Assembly (NCBI GenBank): GCA_002714125.1
Contig: PAWP01000065.1
Location: forward strand, 39,861 to 46,327
Direction: 5' to 3'
DNA: 6,467 nt
DNA from: Gammaproteobacteria bacterium
GTDB taxonomy: Bacteria; Pseudomonadota; Gammaproteobacteria; Pseudomonadales; Azotimanducaceae_A
The notes under the pieces are model-generated. The model had not been told where the DNA came from. It saw nothing but the letters and a program-made list of their open reading frames with translations, and did no database searches. The position numbers and the translations under genes are program-made. Shown in pieces: positions 1 to 6,434 of the stretch (its first letter is position 1; each line of letters begins with the position of its first letter).

Positions 1-279
1 TTGATCAAATTGGGTACACCGTTCCTGTAGCTGTCGACGCCAGTCAGCAGCATCCCGCGTGCCAGTGCGCAGCTGGCTGCAGTGTGTGGAAAACTGAACC
101 GCCCGCCCCTATCTGACAGTCTTGGCAACGCCAGCGTAGCAACCTGCTCGGCAAAGGGCGCTATGTCCATAAACGTCAGCTCATCGGCAAGAATGAGCAG
201 AATGTTGGGGCGGTCGGGCGAGGCCGTGAAACGTCAGCGCCACAAGGCGCATGAGTCTAGCGGCAGAGACCATGTCCAT
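1..279 (-). pseudogene. Sulfatase (alkaline phosphatase superfamily), N-terminal part, probably a frameshifted pseudogene; continues beyond the left edge
   Basis: On the minus strand, bases 209 down to 1 encode a typical sulfatase N-terminus: PNILLILADE (metal-site strand), then MDIAPFAEQVATL, then SCALARGMLLTGVDSYRNG around the active-site loop. Sulfatases hydrolyse sulfate esters using a formylglycine made from Cys or Ser in a C/S-x-P-x-R motif. Here the motif is C-A-L-A-R (bases 71-57), so the conserved Pro is Leu, and the usual second Asp of LADD is Glu. The conserved frame has a TGA at 236-234 and no ATG, GTG or TTG between it and PNIL. A well-placed ATG at 279-277 with a strong ribosome binding site opens another frame (MDMVSAARLMRLVALTFHG), which would have to shift by one base near 225-207. 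I read this as a decayed sulfatase gene. A sequencing error could explain the frameshift but not the lost Pro. The rest of the gene is outside the window. Confidence 0.75.
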
Positions 280-287
280 CAGCTCCG

Positions 288-293
288 CTCCTT
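288..293 (-). promoter_or_regulatory. Ribosome binding site of the sulfatase gene
   Basis: The minus strand reads AAGGAG here, 8 bases before the ATG at 279-277. This near-ideal site marks 279 as the original start of the sulfatase gene, although that ATG is out of frame with the conserved sulfatase core. It is the main evidence that the reading frame was broken after the start rather than the start lying elsewhere. Confidence 0.7.
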
Positions 294-300
294 AGTTTGA

Positions 301-612
301 CCAGTAATTTTACTCATCGCCAGTCTAGAACGAGGCGCCCTCGTACCTGTCGATCAGAACGGGAGTCGCCATGATCGAGGGCCCGGGTCTCCCCACCCAG
401 GGTCCCTCAAACGGAAGCCTGAACCCGGACAAACTGATTGGCCAAGTGCACGTCTTGCCCTGTCGCAAATACTTGCCGGCTGTATTCGCGCTTGTGCACT
501 CACGCCGCACCAGGCTTGGACTTGACGAGGTACTAGGTTTCAGAGGCAGGTCGCTGTCCCTGCTCCCAGCAGCAGTGTCAACATCGGCCCACGTATCATG
601 AATTCCATCGCG
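301..612. other. Intergenic stretch between the acyl-CoA synthetase and the sulfatase remnant; no recognised gene
   Basis: I looked at all frames and recognise no protein family. On the minus strand the frame of the acyl-CoA synthetase stays open for about 95 codons after its stop, down to base 325, with a GTG at 510 as the only plausible start. That GTG gives 61 residues ending in PVLIDRYEGASF. There is no clear ribosome binding site and no known motif. A second minus-strand frame near 598 encodes a short hydrophobic stretch (MLTLLLGAGTA) that stops within 20 codons. Gene decay on both sides makes an unrecognisable old gene possible, but chance open frames are just as likely. The only clear structure is the hairpin at 377-408. 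Confidence 0.4.
377..408. repeat. GC-rich inverted repeat (hairpin) between the acyl-CoA synthetase and the sulfatase remnant
   Basis: The stem pairs GAGGG (377-381) with CCCTC (404-408), CCC (382-384) with GGG (400-402), and GGGT (385-388) with ACCC (395-398). This gives 12 pairs, with single-base bulges at A399 and T403 and a six-base loop at 389-394. There is no T-run on either side in either direction, so it is not a textbook intrinsic terminator. It lies about 205 bases downstream of the acyl-CoA synthetase stop. It could stabilise or process the 3' end of that transcript, or act as a weak terminator before the sulfatase. The function is inference; the pairing is visible directly. Confidence 0.55.
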
Positions 613-2160
613 TCAGACCACTGCGGGACCCGGGAATTGATCGCGCAACACACGTTTGAGCACCTTGCCGCTAGGATTGCGCGGAATGGTCTCAACAAAT
701 GTGGCACTCTTGGGCAGCTTGAACCGCGCAAGCTTCCCATCGCAGTGCTTCAGGATTTCACCTTCTGAAAGATTTGGGTTCTTGCTCACAACTATCGCGA
801 ACGGCGACTCGCCCCACCGCTCACTAGTCTGACCGATCACCGCCACTTCGGCCACATCCGGATGCGAAAGGATCACGTTCTCGATCTCCGCGGGATACAC
901 ATTCTCGCCGCCGGAGATGATCATGTCTTTGATGCGGTCCTGAATGTAGATGAACCCGTCCTCGTCCTCCGAAGCCACATCGCCCGTGCGCAGCCAGCCA
1001 TCAACGATGGTCTCGGCAGTTGCATCGGGGCGATTCCAGTATTCGAGCATGATGTGCGGACCACTCACCCATACCTCACCCTGCTCGCCGGGTTCACATC
1101 GGCTACCATCCTCACGCACAACCTTGACCTCGGTGTGGAAGAAAGCGCGACCCGTGGAGCCAATTTTGAGCAGCGCGTTCTCGGCATCGATGACACAGGC
1201 TGGACCACAGGTCTCCGTCAGGCCGTAGATCTGATGTACCTCAATCCCGATCCCGGCATAAGCTTTGATAAGATTAACCGGAAGAGGTGAGGCCCCGGAC
1301 TGAATCCAGCGGAGCCGACTGAAATCAAAGCGATCAAGTTCTGGAACCTGGACCATGAAGTTCAGCATTGCCGGAACGAGCAGTGCGGCAGTAATGTTCT
1401 CTTCGCCCATCAACTCCCAGGCACGCACCGGATCAAACTCGCGCATGACAATGCTTGTAACGCCGCGATAGACGTTGAGGGTAATCGGAGTTAGCGAACC
1501 GACATGGAACATGGGCAGCGCCCCAAGGTAACGGTCGCTGTCACGCAGGTCGGATGTGATAGCAAAGGTCAGCAGCGCCCATAGCGTCGTGTTGTGGGAG
1601 TGGACGACACCTTTTGGCAAACCGGTCGTGCCCGAGGTGTACATGATGTAAAGCAGGTCATCGTCGCAGGCGACAATCTCGGGCTCAGCATCGGAAACAG
1701 CGTCCCGAAACGTCTCATAGTCAGCAGAGAAGTGAGTTTCACCCTGGCCACCCGCAGCCACCTGGATATAGGTCGCAAGATCGGTTTTGTCCCCACGCCC
1801 CTGAAGGTCGATGACGATGTCAATGAACTCTTCACCGAATAGGAGCGTCTCCGCGCCGCTGTCCTTCAGGATGAACTCAAGTTCATCCGCGACGAGCCGC
1901 CAATTGAGGGGCACCACCACTCCGCCCAGTTTGGCAATTGCGAAATAGGTCTCGATGAACTCGGCACTGTTCATCATTAACAACGCTACCCGATCACCCT
2001 GCTGGACGCCTGAGGCCGCAAGGGCATTGGCAACTCGGTTCGAGCGGGCATTGAGTTCCGCAAAAGTCAGGCGCAATCCTGACTGACTATCGACATACGC
2101 TTCACGCGAGGGCGAAAGCGTCGCGCGCTTGCTCAGAAATAGGCCAATATTGGTTTTCAT
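613..2160 (-). CDS. AMP-forming acyl-CoA synthetase (class I adenylate-forming enzyme)
   Basis: This 515-residue cytosolic enzyme should activate a carboxylic acid with ATP to an acyl-adenylate and then form the acyl-CoA thioester, feeding the neighbouring dehydrogenase and crotonase. Motifs appear in family order: the P-loop YTSGTTGLPKG at about 174-184; YGLTE at 312-316; the TGD motif at 392-394; the hinge DRIKD at 408-412, followed by SGGENVYPAEIE; and the C-terminal PSGK, with the catalytic Lys at 499. Length is normal for the short FadD-like / medium-chain group. The ATG at 2160 is supported by GGGGAG at 2172-2167, six bases upstream. It lies 121 bases after the crotonase stop on the same strand and is probably co-transcribed with it. 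The substrate (fatty, aromatic or side-chain acid) cannot be told from the motifs. Confidence 0.93.
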   Translation of the reverse strand: MKTNIGLFLSKRATLSPSREAYVDSQSGLRLTFAELNARSNRVANALAASGVQQGDRVALLMMNSAEFIETYFAIAKLGGVVVPLNWRLVADELEFILKDSGAETLLFGEEFIDIVIDLQGRGDKTDLATYIQVAAGGQGETHFSADYETFRDAVSDAEPEIVACDDDLLYIMYTSGTTGLPKGVVHSHNTTLWALLTFAITSDLRDSDRYLGALPMFHVGSLTPITLNVYRGVTSIVMREFDPVRAWELMGEENITAALLVPAMLNFMVQVPELDRFDFSRLRWIQSGASPLPVNLIKAYAGIGIEVHQIYGLTETCGPACVIDAENALLKIGSTGRAFFHTEVKVVREDGSRCEPGEQGEVWVSGPHIMLEYWNRPDATAETIVDGWLRTGDVASEDEDGFIYIQDRIKDMIISGGENVYPAEIENVILSHPDVAEVAVIGQTSERWGESPFAIVVSKNPNLSEGEILKHCDGKLARFKLPKSATFVETIPRNPSGKVLKRVLRDQFPGPAVV

Positions 2161-2212
2161 CGTTTGCTCCCCAGCATGTGCGGGCGCGTCAAGCTGATTC
2201 TGAGGACGAAGC

Positions 2213-2230
2213 GCTTCACCATCGTGAAGC
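2213..2230. repeat. Perfect 7-bp inverted repeat in the crotonase/acyl-CoA synthetase gap
   Basis: GCTTCAC (2213-2219) and GTGAAGC (2224-2230) are perfect reverse complements around the four-base loop CATC. A smaller hairpin, CCCT/AGGG, lies beside it at 2237-2249. Both fall in the 121-bp space between the crotonase stop and the synthetase start. No T-run follows on the minus strand, so an intrinsic terminator is unlikely. An RNA-processing or stability element, or a protein-binding dyad upstream of the synthetase gene, is possible. Confidence 0.45.
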
Positions 2231-2281
2231 TATCTGCCCTGCCATAGGGAAAGCACGCCCGTCATTGCACTTGGTAGTTTG

Positions 2282-3088
2282 TCAGTTGCCAGTGAAGATA
2301 GCTTTACGCTTCTCGAGAAAAGCATCGCGCTGTTCCTTCATGTCATGTGGGGCGCGCGTTGCGTGGGACAGACCGACCGTTTCATTGCGTAACGCCCGGT
2401 GGAAGTCGAGATCCTGATTCTGCTGAAGGGTCCGCTTACCGGAACGGATTGCCATCGGCGGTAACGCGGAGATCATGACAGCTGCCTCGCGCGCACTGTC
2501 CATTACAGCATCCGGGTCTACAAGACGGTCGAGCAGACCAAGCTGATAGGCCTCTTCACCAAACACGTCCCTGCTTGTAAATATCAGGTCCGCAGCTCGC
2601 CCGTAACCCAACAGCCGAGGCAGAAAATAGGACATACCGGTGTCCGGTGAAAGACCACGCTCCGCAAACACCGTCTTGAAGCGCGAGTTTGCGCTGCCCA
2701 CCCGTATGTCACACGCAAGCGAGATACTCATTCCAGCCCCCGCCGCCACGCCGTTCATGGCCGCGATTGTCGGCACGCCCAGTTCATAGATAGCCATGGA
2801 GAGCTTGCCCACCCAACCGTACTGATCGAGACGGGAATTCTGCGAAGGCTGCTCCGGCTTGGCATCGTCGTCGGCAGGCCGCGCTCCCACGTCGGCTCCT
2901 GAGCAGAACCCTCGGCCAGCACCAGTGATGATGACCGCTCGAATATCATCATTGGCATCGATGTGATCGGTCACCGCGTAGAGGTCTTCGCGCAGACCGG
3001 CCGACAATGCGTTCAGCCGATCAGGTCGGTTCAACGTAACGGTTGCAACGTGGTCCTGTGTCTCAAACAGCAGATTTTCGTAACTCAT
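2282..3088 (-). CDS. Enoyl-CoA hydratase/isomerase family protein (crotonase fold, PaaG-like active site)
   Basis: This 268-residue protein opens with the family signature MSYENLLFETQDHVATVTLN. The two oxyanion-hole segments are FCSGADV (61-67) and AAGAGMS (115-121). Compared from memory with rat enoyl-CoA hydratase, the catalytic Glu144 and Glu164 are replaced by Ser121 and Phe141. Asp149, in LSPDTGMSYFLPRLLG, matches the catalytic Asp of PaaG-type 2,3-dehydroadipyl/epoxyphenylacetyl-CoA isomerases. An isomerase or other crotonase reaction is therefore at least as likely as simple hydration. I chose the ATG at 3088 because it gives the normal family length and N-terminus, although no good ribosome binding site precedes it. 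Upstream in-frame starts exist at 3130 (ATG) and 3157 (GTG), adding 14 and 23 non-conserved residues. It lies 135 bases after the acyl-CoA dehydrogenase and is probably in the same operon. Confidence 0.9.
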   Translation of the reverse strand: MSYENLLFETQDHVATVTLNRPDRLNALSAGLREDLYAVTDHIDANDDIRAVIITGAGRGFCSGADVGARPADDDAKPEQPSQNSRLDQYGWVGKLSMAIYELGVPTIAAMNGVAAGAGMSISLACDIRVGSANSRFKTVFAERGLSPDTGMSYFLPRLLGYGRAADLIFTSRDVFGEEAYQLGLLDRLVDPDAVMDSAREAAVMISALPPMAIRSGKRTLQQNQDLDFHRALRNETVGLSHATRAPHDMKEQRDAFLEKRKAIFTGN

Positions 3089-3223
3089 GGCATCGATGGT
3101 CTTGCGGGAATTCGCGCGATAGTCACACATAGCCCTGGATTTGTCAGGCTCCGCCACACGGTCGAATCAGGGCTTCTACTGCCACCCCAGGCCGACCGCG
3201 CAGGACCGGTTCCGAGTTATGAC

Positions 3224-4378
3224 TCAGCGACCCACCAGTGAGCGTGAGATCAGTTCTTTCATGATCTCAGATGTACCACCGTAGATACGCTGCACGCGCG
3301 AATCCAGGTACATCCTAGAGATGCGGTACTCACTCATGTAACCGTAGCCACCAAAGAGCTGCACACACTCATCCGCAACCCTGCCCTGCATTTCGCTCGC
3401 GGCAAGCTTGCACATCGATGCCTCTTCGGTTGTTAGCTCACCGGCGATGTAGCGTTGTACATATTTCTCGGCCATTGCCCGGTTCAGCTCAATCTCGGTC
3501 TTGATATCCGCCAGCTTATAGCGCGTGTTCTGGAACTTCCCAACTGCCTGACCAAATGCCTGGCGTTCGGTCACATAGTCCACGGTCAACTCAAGCATCC
3601 CATCTGCAGCGCCGACGCAGCCGACGCCCAAGATCAGGCGTTCGCGGGGTAGCTCATTCATGAGATTGGCAAACCCCTTACCCTCACCGCCAAGTACCTC
3701 TGCGGCCGAGACCCGCACATCTTCGAAGAAAAGCTCGCTGGTGTCGCCGGAGTGCAGCCCCATTTTCTCAAGGTTACGGCCACGCTGAAATCCAGACAGG
3801 TGGCAGTCGACCGTAAAGAGCGTCATGCCTTTCGCACCCTGGCTAGGGTCCGTTTTGGTTGAGAGCACGATGACATCAGCATGTTGACCATTCGTGATGA
3901 AAGTCTTCTGGCCGTTGATGATGTATCCGTCTCCGTCCCTGATCGCATTAGTCCGCATCGACTGCAGGTCCGAGCCGGCAACCGGCTCGCTCATACCGAT
4001 AGCCCCCACACACTCACCCGTCGCCATCTTTGGCAACCAGCGCTGCTTCTGGTCTTCCGTTCCAAGATGGAGAATGTACGGTGCGACAATGTCGGAGTGC
4101 ACGGAAACACCAGACGCCAGCGCACCATAGCCCCGGCGCGACAGTTCCTCGACGACCACAGTGGACAGCTCGAAGGTTGTATCGAAGCCCCCGTACTGCG
4201 ACGGCATGTCGACACACAGAAAGCCGTTTTCCCCAAACTGATTCCAGACCTCACGGGGCCAGATGCCATCCTTTTCCCAAGCCTCGTAGCGCGGCTCGAT
4301 TTCTTTTTCAAGGAACTTCCTCAGGCTGTCTCGGAAGAGTTCCTTTTCGGCCGGGTCCAGCTGAACGGCTTCACTCAT
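3224..4378 (-). CDS. Acyl-CoA dehydrogenase, FAD-dependent, isovaleryl/long-chain-type active site
   Basis: This 384-residue soluble flavoenzyme introduces the alpha-beta double bond into an acyl-CoA and passes electrons to electron-transferring flavoprotein. Family signatures are IGMSEPVAGSD (127-137), the C-terminal QLFGGYGYMSEY (340-351) and RIYGGTSEIMKE (364-375). In short- and medium-chain enzymes the catalytic Glu lies in YEGT. Here that position is Gly367, while Glu246, in the PRERLILGVG segment, matches the helix-G Glu of isovaleryl- and long-chain acyl-CoA dehydrogenases (comparison from memory). The length is standard. The ATG at 4378 has AAGGGGA at 4390-4384, with six bases between the GGGG and the start codon region. 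It is the first gene of the likely dehydrogenase-crotonase-synthetase operon. Chain length and branching of the substrate are unknown. Confidence 0.94.
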   Translation of the reverse strand: MSEAVQLDPAEKELFRDSLRKFLEKEIEPRYEAWEKDGIWPREVWNQFGENGFLCVDMPSQYGGFDTTFELSTVVVEELSRRGYGALASGVSVHSDIVAPYILHLGTEDQKQRWLPKMATGECVGAIGMSEPVAGSDLQSMRTNAIRDGDGYIINGQKTFITNGQHADVIVLSTKTDPSQGAKGMTLFTVDCHLSGFQRGRNLEKMGLHSGDTSELFFEDVRVSAAEVLGGEGKGFANLMNELPRERLILGVGCVGAADGMLELTVDYVTERQAFGQAVGKFQNTRYKLADIKTEIELNRAMAEKYVQRYIAGELTTEEASMCKLAASEMQGRVADECVQLFGGYGYMSEYRISRMYLDSRVQRIYGGTSEIMKELISRSLVGR

Positions 4379-4422
4379 GACGGTCCCCTTTCAGCATTTT
4401 TGTTTGGCGGAACGAACGATTG

Positions 4423-4450
4423 AGCATAGCAGATGCGGCCCAGATTCCAG
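4423..4450 (-). promoter_or_regulatory. Possible sigma-70 promoter for the acyl-CoA dehydrogenase operon
   Basis: On the minus strand, TGC followed directly by TATGCT (4431-4423) resembles an extended -10 element (TGnTATAAT). A weak -35-like CTGGAA lies about 16 bases upstream. Transcription would begin near 4416, giving an untranslated leader of roughly 38 bases before the ATG at 4378. The -35 match is poor and such sequences occur by chance. The wide gap before the dehydrogenase nevertheless makes a promoter here plausible. No clear operator palindrome was seen. Confidence 0.3.
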
Positions 4451-4454
4451 GTGC

Positions 4455-4865
4455 TCAGAGTAGGGCAAAGGAGGTACATTTGTATGCGCTCAACCATAAA
4501 ATCTTGACAATTAGGTCAGATTCTTGAAATTCCGAGCGCTGGGCTAGAGGATCCAGGACACCGTCATAGTGGAGGCCATAATCAGCCGTCCAGCAACCGG
4601 CACAGGCATCGTGACAGCCGGCGACGACGTTGTATTGTTTGGTCAACCCCTGGGAGTATTCAAGGGGTCGGGGCTGCCGTCTGCTGTGCCCGTGAAAGTG
4701 GTGATAGAACAACCAACTCTAACCTGCGATGACCTAGCCTTGACGCGAGGGCCTCAGCCTGGGCCCGGCGGGTTTCGCTCAGGGCACGTGCATGCTCGCC
4801 TGGTACCATCGCGCTTTGTTGTAACTAGTCTCACCGTAGCAGCGCCGTAGTGTTTCAGGCTGCAA
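4455..4865 (-). pseudogene. Decayed histidine phosphatase (phosphoglycerate mutase-like) relic
   Basis: This stretch fills most of the 487-bp gap. Read on the minus strand in three successive frames, it resembles a histidine phosphatase. Just after the ThDP gene stop, CYGETSYNKARWYQ (4841-4800) looks like a damaged RHGET-x-YN active-site start. The next frame gives ALSETRRAQAEALASRLG (about 4785-4732), then LELVVLSPLSRAQQTAAP, both typical of the family, and hits TGA at 4662-4660. A further shift near 4665 continues as LEYSQGL and later VVAGCHDACAG, possibly the second His motif, ending at 4455. The catalytic RHG is destroyed, at least two frameshifts are needed, and the middle is shorter than in intact proteins of about 200 residues. 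The last third is the least certain. The family call is from recognised motifs, not a search. Confidence 0.55.
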
Positions 4866-6434
4866 TCAGATCCCGCGAGGAGCAGCATGAGCGAGTTCTG
4901 CCTCAATCAGTCGCGGCCCACTCTGCTTCATGGCTGATTCAAACTGCACATTGAACTCTTCCGCCGTCGTTGCCAATGAGGACTCAACCCCCATGCCCCG
5001 ACCCATCTCAACAAAGCTCAATTCAGGATTGGTTAGATCCAGCATATCGAGGGTTTTCTTGTTCATCGTCTGGGCCCCAACGCGCGCCAGTTCGACTTGC
5101 AGAATCTGATACTTACGGTTGGAAAAAATCACGACGGTCACATCAAGGTTTTCACGCGCCATCGTCCAGAGCGCCTGAATCGTGTACATCGCACCGCCGT
5201 CACCATGGACACAGACCACCTTGCGGTCCGGGCACGCTACAGCCGCCCCAACGCTTGCAGGCAGACCGTAGCCGATGGAGCCACCTGTCAGCGACAGCCA
5301 GTCATGAGGCTGTGCAACTGCACACATACCAGACGTCGGCCCGCCCGCGGTAGCGCCTTCATCTACCACGATGGCATGTTCCGGCAGCAGCGTGCTGATC
5401 GCTTGGCCAATGGATTTGGGTTCGAGTTCACCCGAACCGAGGCCGGGCGTTGCCAATTGCACAAGACGCGGTGGCGTCGTAGCCGCTCCAACCTCCTCGG
5501 CAAGGGCGGCCAACGCTTGCTCTGCATCTTCACCCACGTCAGCCAATGTATGCAGAATACTGCCTTCCGGGTAGAACTCGCTAGGTTTGCCGGGGTACGC
5601 AAAGAAGCCAACCGGCGCTTTAGTACCTACCATGATCAACTGCTCTACCCCCTTGAGCTGTTCGGTGGCCTGCTCCGCGAAGTAGCCCAACCGTTCGAGC
5701 TGAGCCCGTCCAGCGCCACGCGACAAGCGTTTCGTGAATGTGTCACAGAACACCCGCGCGCCGGTCTTTTGCGCAATCCTGTCAGCCAGAGCTACGCCTT
5801 CTTCGCTCAGCGCAAGATGGGACATCAACAGCACCGTAGGCTTGCCGTTAGCAAGCAGGTCAGCAGCCGTACGTATAGCCGCAGAGTCAGCCTTCGGGGT
5901 CTCAGGTGCTGCCCGGCCGAGCAGGGGCTCAATCGACTCATCCCACGCACAGTCTGCAGGAACAATCAGGGTTGCGATTCGTCCAGGTTGGTGGTTCGCC
6001 TCATAGACCGCGTCGACGGCATCCTTGGGCAGATCGTTTGCGGTCGCCACCGAGCGCACCCAGTGAGATACGGGGCCCGCGAGACCGATGATGTCCGAGG
6101 TGAGGGGGGCGTCGTACTGCTTATGATAGGTCGCGTGATCGCCAATCAAATTGAGCACAGGCGAGTTTGCCTTTCGCGCGTTGTGCAGGTTGGCGGAACC
6201 GTTGGACAGCCCAGGCCCCAGATGCAACAGGGTGCACGCCGGTTTGTCAGCCATGCGGCCATAGCCATCTGCCGCGCCAGTGCATACCCCCTCGAACAAC
6301 GACAACACTGAGCGCATACCGGTCGTCTTGCCAATTGCGGCAACCATGTGCATCTCAGAGGTCCCGGGGTTGGTAAAACAGACCTCCACACCGTTGTTGA
6401 TGAGGGTTGCCAGCAGGCTTTCGGCGCCGTTCAT
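4866..6434 (-). CDS. Thiamine-diphosphate-dependent enzyme, acetolactate synthase large-subunit-like (IlvX / benzoylformate decarboxylase-like)
   Basis: This 522-residue cytosolic protein has the three-domain layout of the ThDP family. The N-terminal PYR domain carries FTNPGTSE (20-27), the cofactor-activating Glu49 in LFEGVCTGAADGYGR, and HLGPGLSNG (71-79). A central domain spans roughly 185-320. The C-terminal PP domain has the Mg-ThDP motif from GDG (411-413) to Asn439. It is usually annotated as acetolactate synthase, but no IlvN-type small subunit or other ilv gene is adjacent. His71 aligns with benzoylformate decarboxylase His70, where acetolactate synthases lack His; the partner His281 appears absent. 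Similarity to mycobacterial IlvX is recalled, not searched. Expected chemistry is decarboxylation of a 2-oxo acid or C-C bond cleavage or carboligation; the substrate is unknown. The ATG at 6434 has GGAG at 6444-6441, six bases upstream. Its link to the acyl-CoA genes downstream is by position only. Confidence 0.88.
   Translation of the reverse strand: MNGAESLLATLINNGVEVCFTNPGTSEMHMVAAIGKTTGMRSVLSLFEGVCTGAADGYGRMADKPACTLLHLGPGLSNGSANLHNARKANSPVLNLIGDHATYHKQYDAPLTSDIIGLAGPVSHWVRSVATANDLPKDAVDAVYEANHQPGRIATLIVPADCAWDESIEPLLGRAAPETPKADSAAIRTAADLLANGKPTVLLMSHLALSEEGVALADRIAQKTGARVFCDTFTKRLSRGAGRAQLERLGYFAEQATEQLKGVEQLIMVGTKAPVGFFAYPGKPSEFYPEGSILHTLADVGEDAEQALAALAEEVGAATTPPRLVQLATPGLGSGELEPKSIGQAISTLLPEHAIVVDEGATAGGPTSGMCAVAQPHDWLSLTGGSIGYGLPASVGAAVACPDRKVVCVHGDGGAMYTIQALWTMARENLDVTVVIFSNRKYQILQVELARVGAQTMNKKTLDMLDLTNPELSFVEMGRGMGVESSLATTAEEFNVQFESAMKQSGPRLIEAELAHAAPRGI

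Noticed and set aside
3089..3223. Possible small gene or terminator between the acyl-CoA dehydrogenase and the crotonase
   Set aside because: No hairpin with a T-run and no frame with a start and ribosome binding site was seen; the only open frame is the possible N-terminal extension of the crotonase.
3881..4423. A 180-codon open frame on the plus strand
   Set aside because: It is antisense to the well-supported acyl-CoA dehydrogenase and shows no family motif.
4504..4532. A perfect TTGACA on the plus strand as a promoter -35 box
   Set aside because: No good -10 follows at the right distance and no plus-strand gene lies downstream.
4569..4850. A 93-codon plus-strand frame in the large intergenic gap
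   Set aside because: The opposite strand carries phosphatase-like motifs, so this frame is better explained as their antisense; no ribosome binding site or motif supports it.
4834..4850. Direct repeat CCGTAG spaced 11 bases apart just after the ThDP gene
   Set aside because: Only six bases and two copies, so chance is sufficient. It may reflect a small duplication in the relic but does not look like an array or binding site.
5097..6311. A 404-codon open frame on the plus strand
   Set aside because: It lies fully antisense to the ThDP enzyme, whose motifs are all intact. Its translation is rich in Arg, His and Cys with no recognisable domain, as expected for a shadow frame in GC-rich DNA.
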